DNA of 9,718 nucleotides from the NCBI GenBank assembly GCA_017526725.1, contig JAFXRA010000236.1, positions 1 through 9,718 on the forward strand, written 5' to 3'. Within the stretch, counting starts at the first letter, position 1. Every line of letters begins with the position of its first letter. Origin of the DNA: Candidatus Rifleibacteriota bacterium. GTDB taxonomy: Bacteria; Riflebacteria; Ozemobacteria; Ozemobacterales; Ozemobacteraceae. This document shows positions 1-5,042 of this stretch, piece after piece. A model generated the notes under the pieces. That model did no database searches, was not told the DNA's origin, and saw only the letters and a list, made by a program, of their open reading frames with translations. A program made the position numbers and the translations under genes.

Positions 1-1
1 G

Positions 2-409
2 AATGGTAAAGCCTTTGAAAAACTTATTGAAATGGTTGAATCACAGGGTGGTGATTCTTCTATGATTAAGGATTACAGCAAATTGCCGCATTCTGCTAAG
101 ACTGTTGAATTGAAAGCCGATAAGGCTGGTTATATCAGCCAGATTCAGTGTGAAGAAGTTGGCCTTTCTGCAATGATGCTTGGCGCTGGCCGTGAAACTA
201 AAGAAGACAAGATTGATATGGGCGTTGGCTTGAAGCTTGTTAAACATGTTGGTGACCAGGTAAAAGTCGGTGATGTAATTGCTGAACTTTATATTAACCC
301 AGAAAGAAAAGACAACGAAAAGGCTATGGAACGTTTAAGAGCTGCTATTAATATTGTTCCAGAAAAAGTAGAAGCTCGTAAACTTATTCTTGACATAGTT
401 CGTTCTTGA
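2..409 (+). CDS. Pyrimidine-nucleoside phosphorylase, C-terminal part (5' end outside window)
   Basis: This is the last 135 codons of a pyrimidine-nucleoside or thymidine phosphorylase, a cytoplasmic salvage enzyme that splits pyrimidine nucleosides with phosphate to base plus pentose-1-phosphate. The frame is open from base 2, so the Met codon at 32 is internal; the family is usually about 430 residues. Visible landmarks, numbered from base 2, are NGKAFEKLIEMVESQGGD (1-18), AGYISQI (42-48), the family-typical GAGRETKED (61-69) and KHVGDQVKVGD (81-91). The last two belong to the C-terminal barrel-sandwich domain of this family. The catalytic phosphate- and base-binding regions lie upstream of the window, so substrate preference (thymidine versus uridine/thymidine) cannot be judged. 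The stop codon is 9 nt before the dGTPase-like gene, which fits an operon for nucleoside and dNTP metabolism. Confidence 0.9.
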   Translation, partial: NGKAFEKLIEMVESQGGDSSMIKDYSKLPHSAKTVELKADKAGYISQIQCEEVGLSAMMLGAGRETKEDKIDMGVGLKLVKHVGDQVKVGDVIAELYINPERKDNEKAMERLRAAINIVPEKVEARKLILDIVRS

Positions 410-418
410 GAAAAATAA

Positions 419-1507
419 ATGGAAGGTATAACCAGTAACGCATCTTTGCGGCTGGCATTCGAAGAAAACGAAGCCGCGACCCTTTCAAAATTTGCTTGTT
501 TGGCCAAGAACAGCAAGGGTCGTGAGTTTCCAGAAAAAGACTGTTTCATTCGAACCTGCTTTCAGAGAGATGTAGACCGCATCGTTCATTGCGAGTCTTT
601 TAGACGTCTTAAACATAAGACACAAGTCTTTTTGTCTCCGACAGATGACCACTTCAGAACAAGATTGACTCATACTCTAGAAGTTGTTTGTACTGCTAGA
701 TGTATATCTAGATGCTTAGGTTTGAATGAAGATTTAACAGAAGCTATTGCTTTGGGGCATGACTTAGGTCATACCCCATTTGGCCATAGCGGTGAAGCTG
801 TTTTGAATGAGATTAGCGAAACTGGTTTCCATCATGCCAGTCATTCGGTCAGAGTTGTAACCCGCTTAGAAAAAGACGGGCAGGGATTAAATTTAACAAA
901 AGAAGTTATAGATGGCATTTTAAAACACAGTAAGGGTAAGCACGGTTCGGCTACATTTTCAGAAGACAGCAAACCTATGACTGTGGAAGCTCAGGTAGTT
1001 AGAATTGCTGACTTAGTTGCATATTTGAATCACGACATTGATGATGCCGTCAGGGCAAAAGTTATTACGATAGAAGAGTTGCCTAAAGAGCCATTAAAAT
1101 TATTGGGCAATCGCCACTCTGTAAGAATTCATACGATGGTTAGAGATATTATTTCTAACAGTTATGGCTGTGAAATGATTAAAATGAGTTCAGAAATCGG
1201 TGAAGCAACAGAAGAATTAAAACAATTTTTATATAAAGATGTTTATACTAGACCAGAGATTAATATAGCTGTTCAAAAAGCTAAAAATCTCTTGATGGAA
1301 ATAGCTGAATGGTATAATAAACATCCAGAAGAGTTATTAAATAATATTAAACATAAATTACCAGAGGATCAGTCTTTCAATAGAACATTAATTGATTATT
1401 TGGCTGGGATGACAGATGATTTTGCTTTAAGACGTTTTCAGGAAATCTTTATGCCGCAATATTTTTCATTGCCTAGTCTATCAGGAAAGAAAACGGGGTC
1501 GCAATAA
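419..1507 (+). CDS. dGTPase-like deoxynucleoside triphosphate triphosphohydrolase (HD domain)
   Basis: The 362-residue protein belongs to the dGTPase-like HD superfamily, which hydrolyses dNTPs to deoxynucleoside plus triphosphate. N-terminal FQRDVDRIVHCESFRRLKHK (48-67) and DDHFRTRLTHTLEV (76-89) match the family. The HD metal site appears intact: H85, the H114-D115 pair in ALGHDLGHTPFGHSGE (111-126), and D198 in VRIADLVAYLNHDIDD. The length fits the shorter, type 2-like subfamily rather than the roughly 500-residue E. coli Dgt. Nucleotide specificity cannot be read from sequence; many relatives act on several dNTPs and are allosterically activated. The start has only a weak ribosome site (GAG at 408-410, overlapping the upstream stop). 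The chemoreceptor start follows 2 nt after the stop, suggesting coupling. GC drops sharply along the gene: my count is 31/60 at 421-480 and 16/60 at 1261-1320. Confidence 0.92.
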   Translation: MEGITSNASLRLAFEENEAATLSKFACLAKNSKGREFPEKDCFIRTCFQRDVDRIVHCESFRRLKHKTQVFLSPTDDHFRTRLTHTLEVVCTARCISRCLGLNEDLTEAIALGHDLGHTPFGHSGEAVLNEISETGFHHASHSVRVVTRLEKDGQGLNLTKEVIDGILKHSKGKHGSATFSEDSKPMTVEAQVVRIADLVAYLNHDIDDAVRAKVITIEELPKEPLKLLGNRHSVRIHTMVRDIISNSYGCEMIKMSSEIGEATEELKQFLYKDVYTRPEINIAVQKAKNLLMEIAEWYNKHPEELLNNIKHKLPEDQSFNRTLIDYLAGMTDDFALRRFQEIFMPQYFSLPSLSGKKTGSQ

Positions 1508-1509
1508 TA

Positions 1510-3378
1510 ATGAATATGATTTCTATTGGTAAAAAGCTGACATTTAGCTTTTTATTTATCCTTGTTTTAAGTTCAGTTTCTATAGGTTTGATCGTTTATA
1601 ATATGAGCAAGCTAAGAAATAGAATTGATATGCTTACTGGTAATCAGACAGAAATTATGATGGCTTCACAAGATCTTGTTGCAGCTATTCATAGATCTTC
1701 TTCTTGTTTGATTGAATATGTTAAGGCTAAAAATGAAAATACTGAATTAGAAGATATAAAGAACGATTATAATAGTTCAAAAGACAATGCGATAAAAGAT
1801 CATTTTGATAAATTAGATAAAAAGATGAATGAGAATAAGAGATATCAAAGTGATATGGTTTTAAAAAAGAAAATATATGATGAAATGTACGCTTTTTATG
1901 ATTTTGGGGATTTAATTATAGCAACAAATTCAGATAAATCAAAAAAACAAAAAACAAATGCAAAGAAAAAACAAGTAACTGAAGATTCAGATGATGAAGA
2001 ATCAGATGATGAAGATGCTAATGCTAATTCTGATTCAGATAACAATTTAGAAAATATAGAATCACTATCAGAATATGAATTAATTAAAAAAATAAATATG
2101 TTATCTTATAACGTTATTAATAAGTGCCAAACTATGGTACAGTCTATGGCAAATCAATCTGGCAAGTCAATTCAAGTTGAAGTTAATAAAATATTCTCTT
2201 TTGTAGATAATTTCTCTTATATTGCATTAGGAGTATTTGTTTTATCCTGTATCGTTTTTATTTTCATTCTATCTACAAGTATTTCTTCTCCTCTTGCCAA
2301 GTTAGTTACAGCTATGGCTGAAGCTGAAAAGGGTATTTTAAATGTCCGTTTGAGTTTTAGTGGAAGAAGAGATGAATTTAGAAGTGTGGCAGAAAGTTTC
2401 AATCAAATGCTTGAATGCATTTGCGATATGATTTCAAAAGTTCTTGAAACGAGTGATAATTTGGCAACGAATTCTCAACAGCTTAGTTCGGCTTCTGTAG
2501 AATCTGCGGCAAATCTGTTAGATATTTCTAGAAACGTTAATGATATTAATAAATCTTCGTTAGAAATATCTGATAATCTTGAAAAGACAACTAATTCTGT
2601 AGAAAATTTTTCTGAATCAGCTCAGAAAGTTGCTACTTTAGCAGCTACTGCCGTTGAAGCTGCTCTAACAACTACTCAGGTTGCAGACAGCGGTGGTAAA
2701 ACAGTTAAGAAGTCTGTCGACATGATTGGTAAAATTAAGGAATCTGTTGATATTGCAACTCAGGTTATTTTGGACCTCAACTCCGCATCATTGCAGATTA
2801 ATGAAATAGTTAATACAATTACTGCAATCGCCAGTCAGACAAACCTTCTCGCTTTGAATGCCGCAATCGAAGCTGCTAGAGCAGGGGAACAGGGTAAAGG
2901 TTTCACCGTTGTTGCAGAAGAAGTTAGAAAGTTGGCTGAAGAATCTGCTGAAGCTGCAGAAGCTATCGGAACAAGAATCGAAAATATTCTTACAAAAACT
3001 CAGAACGCAGCCGACTCTATGACTATGGGGCGCGGACGTGTTGATGATGGTATCCGTATTATTAGAGAAGTTTCAAATAGTCTTGATAAGATTATTGAAA
3101 ACGTCAATAACGTTAACAAGAAAATTACTGAAATCAGTGCTATTTCATCAGAACAGTCTGAAGGTTCATTGGTTATGGCAAAGACTATCGAAGATATTAC
3201 CAAGCTTACTAAAAATACAACAGAACGTCTTGGGGTGGTTGCTACTTCTGTTGAACAGCAGACTACTACGGTTTCTCAAATATCTGGTTCTACAGAAGAC
3301 CTTGCTACCTTGGCTGACGAATTGCATTTGCTTGTTTCCAGATTTACTATTCACAAGAGAAACGAAATTCAGATGTAG
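1510..3378 (+). CDS. Methyl-accepting chemotaxis protein (two-TM chemoreceptor)
   Basis: The 622-residue transmembrane chemoreceptor should sit in the inner membrane and control a CheA-CheW complex. TM1 is about residues 10-30, a mostly helical extracytoplasmic sensor spans about 31-233, TM2 is about 234-256, and a HAMP domain spans about 257-308 with its conserved Pro at 261. The signalling hairpin follows, with the highly conserved tip IASQTNLLALNAAIEAARAG (440-459) and then GKGFTVVAEEVRKLAEES (462-479). No C-terminal CheR/CheB-tethering pentapeptide is visible. The sensor matches no family I can name. It contains a striking insert: Lys-rich at about 144-154, then Asp/Glu/Ser/Asn-rich at 158-179. 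A second Met at codon 3 is an alternative start, and no strong ribosome site marks either. The gene lies 2 nt after the dGTPase-like gene, so the two are probably co-transcribed. The ligand is unknown. Confidence 0.95.
   Translation: MNMISIGKKLTFSFLFILVLSSVSIGLIVYNMSKLRNRIDMLTGNQTEIMMASQDLVAAIHRSSSCLIEYVKAKNENTELEDIKNDYNSSKDNAIKDHFDKLDKKMNENKRYQSDMVLKKKIYDEMYAFYDFGDLIIATNSDKSKKQKTNAKKKQVTEDSDDEESDDEDANANSDSDNNLENIESLSEYELIKKINMLSYNVINKCQTMVQSMANQSGKSIQVEVNKIFSFVDNFSYIALGVFVLSCIVFIFILSTSISSPLAKLVTAMAEAEKGILNVRLSFSGRRDEFRSVAESFNQMLECICDMISKVLETSDNLATNSQQLSSASVESAANLLDISRNVNDINKSSLEISDNLEKTTNSVENFSESAQKVATLAATAVEAALTTTQVADSGGKTVKKSVDMIGKIKESVDIATQVILDLNSASLQINEIVNTITAIASQTNLLALNAAIEAARAGEQGKGFTVVAEEVRKLAEESAEAAEAIGTRIENILTKTQNAADSMTMGRGRVDDGIRIIREVSNSLDKIIENVNNVNKKITEISAISSEQSEGSLVMAKTIEDITKLTKNTTERLGVVATSVEQQTTTVSQISGSTEDLATLADELHLLVSRFTIHKRNEIQM
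1984..2013 (+). repeat. 15-bp tandem duplication inside chemoreceptor sensor domain
   Basis: Two adjacent 15-bp units, GATTCAGATGATGAA (1984-1998) and GAATCAGATGATGAA (1999-2013), differ at one base and encode DSDDE and ESDDE. They form the core of the acidic half of the sensor insert and look like a replication-slippage expansion that keeps the frame. Confidence 0.8.
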
Positions 3379-3379
3379 A

Positions 3380-3396
3380 GCCAAGCAAAGCTTGGC
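3380..3396 (+). terminator. Perfect 7-bp hairpin just after the chemoreceptor stop codon
   Basis: GCCAAGC (3380-3386) and GCTTGGC (3390-3396) pair perfectly around an AAA loop, starting 2 nt after the stop codon. No T-run follows, so a classical intrinsic terminator is not supported. It may instead stabilise the mRNA 3' end or act with Rho. Confidence 0.5.
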
Positions 3397-3404
3397 GGTG
3401 ATGA

Positions 3405-3476
3405 GTGGTAATTGCTGCCGCAATCTGTGAGACGGCAACTGACATTGCCCGTGGGTAGTTGTTGGACAATTACCAC
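3405..3476. repeat. 72-bp element bounded by a perfect 10-bp inverted repeat
   Basis: GTGGTAATTG (3405-3414) and CAATTACCAC (3467-3476) are exact reverse complements. Inside are two mutually exclusive short stems that share bases 3434-3437: TGCCG (3416-3420) with CGGCA (3433-3437), and GGCAA (3434-3438) with TTGCC (3445-3449). It could be a structured RNA, a remnant of a small terminal-inverted-repeat element, or a 3'-UTR structure. No flanking target-site duplication is visible. Confidence 0.6.
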
Positions 3477-3514
3477 AGTGAAACGTCCCACAACGAAGTG
3501 TCCCACAGCGAAGC
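3470..3514. repeat. Three 15-bp tandem units, each with a GAA-loop mini-hairpin
   Basis: The units start at 3470, 3485 and 3500. The second and third (GTCCCACAACGAAGT and GTCCCACAGCGAAGC) match at 13 of 15 bases; the first is degenerate (11 of 15 against the third). Each ends in a 7-nt mini-hairpin with a GAA loop: GT-GAA-AC (3478-3484), AC-GAA-GT (3493-3499) and GC-GAA-GC (3508-3514). Both flanking base pairs stay complementary while their identity changes. GCGAAGC is a known unusually stable DNA mini-hairpin. Confidence 0.7.
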
Positions 3515-3521
3515 GTTTCAC
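3478..3521. repeat. 8-bp perfect inverted repeat enclosing the 15-bp units
   Basis: GTGAAACG (3478-3485) and CGTTTCAC (3514-3521) are exact reverse complements and could close a 44-nt hairpin. This pairing competes with the first and third mini-hairpins of the 15-bp units, so the two structures are alternatives. Confidence 0.55.
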
Positions 3522-3617
3522 CAAGATTACAAGTTATAAGTTATGAGTTATGAGTTATAAGTTATAAAATACAAGACCATAGATGGAGACATAAGATTTC
3601 TTGTAACTTGAATCTTG
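3522..3617. repeat. Imperfect 19-nt inverted repeat around the heptamer array
   Basis: The reverse complement of the left arm (3522-3540) matches the right arm (3600-3617) with one mismatch and one missing base. The arms share the core CTTRTAACTTG followed by AATCTTG. The left arm includes the first heptamer unit, so the array may have grown from one arm of this element. Confidence 0.55.
3532..3566. repeat. Five tandem copies of a 7-bp repeat, AGTTATR
   Basis: Units at 3532, 3539, 3546, 3553 and 3560 read AGTTATA, AGTTATG, AGTTATG, AGTTATA and AGTTATA. This is a short heptameric tandem repeat in non-coding DNA. Similar heptamer arrays are known from several bacteria, including cyanobacteria. 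It has no spacers and is not CRISPR. Confidence 0.85.
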
Positions 3618-3627
3618 TAACTTGTGT
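3600..3627. repeat. Two 14-bp direct repeats
   Basis: CTTGTAACTTGAAT (3600-3613) and CTTGTAACTTGTGT (3614-3627) are adjacent and match at 12 of 14 bases. They overlap the right arm of the larger inverted repeat. Confidence 0.7.
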
Positions 3628-3637
3628 CTTAAATCTT

Positions 3638-3654
3638 AAGCTACAGCGTAGCTT
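3638..3654 (-). terminator. Perfect 7-bp hairpin over the stop codon of the small membrane protein gene
   Basis: On the + strand AAGCTAC (3638-3644) and GTAGCTT (3648-3654) pair around AGC (3645-3647). On the - strand the hairpin covers the last four sense codons and the TAG stop (3643-3641). No T-run follows on the - strand, so the terminator role is tentative. It mirrors the hairpin beside the convergent chemoreceptor stop. Confidence 0.45.
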
Positions 3655-3934
3655 GCAATACAGGGATTAAAATAGCCCAGATAATTACGCAAGAAACACT
3701 TATAATTACGCGCTTTGTTATTATGGGATTCTTTTTAGCACTTAAACAGCAGTAATAAACAAGTAATCCTAAAATGATACTTATAATACATAAAACAATA
3801 TCGAATGTTTTCCTATAAGCCAGTGAAAGAAAAAGACCGTTTAATGCTGATGCAAACAGTAATACATCGGAAAGCATGACTGTCCAGTCAGCGCAAATTA
3901 TACTAAAAGATTTTTGTGTTTTATTCGTTTCCAT
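3641..3934 (-). CDS. Small hypothetical integral membrane protein, three predicted TM segments
   Basis: I do not recognise this 97-residue protein. After a short polar N-terminus (METNKTQKS) it is strongly hydrophobic, with likely membrane helices at about 17-40, 44-66 and 74-95, joined by short loops carrying positive residues (R-K near 41-42, K-K near 67-68, K-R near 74-75). That topology, in a stretch with no other gene, is the main reason to believe it is real. It is convergent with the chemoreceptor and divergent from the TPR operon. ATG at 3934 is the only reasonable start: an in-frame stop lies 12 codons upstream and there is no good internal candidate. The nearest SD-like AGGAA lies about 21 nt upstream, too far for normal use. 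A promoter-like pair lies close upstream and would give a very short leader. No function can be assigned. Confidence 0.6.
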   Translation of the reverse strand: METNKTQKSFSIICADWTVMLSDVLLFASALNGLFLSLAYRKTFDIVLCIISIILGLLVYYCCLSAKKNPIITKRVIISVSCVIIWAILIPVLQATL

Positions 3935-3949
3935 AGAAAATGATTTTAA

Positions 3950-3977
3950 CTTATATTCCTTTTTGATTCAATGTAAA
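3950..3977 (-). promoter_or_regulatory. Putative promoter for the small membrane protein gene
   Basis: Read on the - strand, TTTACA (3977-3972) and TATAAG (3955-3950) are each one base from consensus and are separated by 16 bp. The expected transcript start near 3943 would leave a leader of only about 9 nt. AT-rich DNA produces such matches by chance, so this is moderate support only. Confidence 0.4.
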
Positions 3978-4006
3978 AAAATAAAGCTTTTTTTCTTTAT
4001 TTAAGC

Positions 4007-4012
4007 TATAAT
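4007..4012 (+). promoter_or_regulatory. -10 box (TATAAT) for the TPR-diguanylate cyclase-HEAT operon
   Basis: A perfect TATAAT lies 22 nt before the ATG, giving a start near 4019 and a leader of about 16 nt that holds the ribosome site AGGA (4024-4027). No good -35 box is visible at 15-19 bp. Instead there is an A/T-run tract (3972-3998), including an AAATAAAG/CTTTATTT inverted repeat (3979-3986 and 3995-4002), which might substitute as an UP-like element or bind a regulator. Confidence 0.5.
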
Positions 4013-4034
4013 TTATTTTAACTAGGAAAAAGTT

Positions 4035-5042
4035 ATGGCAAATATAAAAGAAACATATGCTCAAAGACATTACGAATCAGCCTTGGATTATTTCGAACAA
4101 GGAAATTATGATAAGGCTCTTCAGCAAATAAATAACGCTATTCAGAAATCTCCTAAGAATCCTGATTATTATTCTACCAAGGGTGTTTTTCTGCATAGGA
4201 TGAATGATATTCCAAGAGCTATTGAAGCCTATCAAAAAGCGATAGAAGTCTTTCCGGGTCATACTTTTTCTCATTACAATCTAGGTATTATTTTTATGAA
4301 GGATGGAAAGATTCTTCAGGCAATACAGCAGTGGGAAGAAGTAATAAAGAATAAACCCGATGATGTTGACTCTATTTTTAATATTGCAGTGGCTTTGTCT
4401 AAGTTAGGAAAGGCTAAACAGGCTATTCCTTTTTATAAAAAAGTTTTAGACTATGATCCCTGCCATGTAATGACTCATCAGAATCTGGCTGTTATTTATA
4501 GAGATGAACGCGATTTTACAGAGGCCAAGAAACATTTTAATATTCTGAAGGATTTGGATACCACCTATTCTGAAGTTGTAGACAAAGAAATATTCCGCTG
4601 CGAAGAACAGGAATTCCTGGCAAAGATTGAGGAAGAAAAGAAACAAGCTGCCAGCTTTATTGGAACTGGTGATAACAGTGATATGGGCAAGGCTCTTTCT
4701 GCTTTAATAAAAGAAGACTTTGATAATGCTCTTGATTTTGCAAATATTATTCTAAGCGATAGTCCTGATGATAAAAATGCTTTGCTGGTCAAGGCGCAGG
4801 CCTTAGCAGGCAAATATAAAGATGAAGAAGCCTTGAAAGTATTAGAAAAAGTAGTTGAACTATATCCAAACGAAATAGAAGCATATTTTCAAATGGGAAC
4901 AATATCTATGAATCTTGGCAAATATTCTCAGGCTATGGATTATTTTCAGAAAATTAAAAAGCTTGATGCCAATTATCCTTTGGTGGATGAAAACCTTGAT
5001 ATTGTTCGAAAATATATTATTAATGGAGGCCAGAATATCTGA
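4035..5042 (+). CDS. TPR-repeat scaffold protein
   Basis: The 335-residue protein is built almost wholly of tetratricopeptide repeats. Five run from about 11 to 180, with the usual spacing of small residues and the Pro near repeat ends (for example the unit beginning DYYSTKGVFLHRMNDIPRAI at 44-63). A charged helical break at about 181-215 (EEEKKQ at 199-204) follows, then three more repeats run from about 216 to 315. There is no signal peptide or membrane segment, so a cytoplasmic protein-protein scaffold is expected. The start is clear: AGGA (4024-4027) lies 7 nt before ATG. Its TGA overlaps the diguanylate cyclase ATG by 1 nt, and the strong ribosome site for that gene (GGAGG, 5025-5029) lies inside this one, implying coupled translation. 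The likely role, by inference, is to assemble partners around the adjoining membrane cyclase. Its actual ligand is unknown. Confidence 0.92.
   Translation: MANIKETYAQRHYESALDYFEQGNYDKALQQINNAIQKSPKNPDYYSTKGVFLHRMNDIPRAIEAYQKAIEVFPGHTFSHYNLGIIFMKDGKILQAIQQWEEVIKNKPDDVDSIFNIAVALSKLGKAKQAIPFYKKVLDYDPCHVMTHQNLAVIYRDERDFTEAKKHFNILKDLDTTYSEVVDKEIFRCEEQEFLAKIEEEKKQAASFIGTGDNSDMGKALSALIKEDFDNALDFANIILSDSPDDKNALLVKAQALAGKYKDEEALKVLEKVVELYPNEIEAYFQMGTISMNLGKYSQAMDYFQKIKKLDANYPLVDENLDIVRKYIINGGQNI

Larger units (their letters stand above)
3379..3640. other. Repeat-rich intergenic block between convergent genes
   Basis: No credible gene is seen here. Nearly the whole block is accounted for by the hairpins and repeats listed separately. 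The left half (to about 3521) is GC-richer and built of GC-containing stems; the right half is AT-rich and built of heptamer and 14-bp repeats. The block may be two insertions side by side. Confidence 0.7.

Noticed and set aside
32..409. Complete small gene starting at the ATG at 32
   Set aside because: The frame is open to base 2 and the upstream residues continue the phosphorylase family sequence, so this is an internal Met.
3038..3430. Open frame of 130 codons on the + strand overlapping the chemoreceptor end
   Set aside because: It lies in another frame of the conserved signalling domain, and its Leu-rich translation is a shadow of that gene.
3166..3438. Open frame on the - strand over the chemoreceptor end and intergenic hairpins
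   Set aside because: It is mostly antisense to a conserved coding region, has low-complexity composition and no supporting context.
3405..3476. tRNA gene
   Set aside because: The length is right and the closing stem long, but there is no T-loop GTTCRA, no D-loop pattern and no anticodon arm of the right size.
3405..3476. Intact insertion sequence or MITE
   Set aside because: Inverted ends are present, but there is no target-site duplication, no transposase and no second copy in the window.
3532..3566. Possible CRISPR-like array
   Set aside because: The 7-bp units are contiguous, without spacers, and no cas genes are present.
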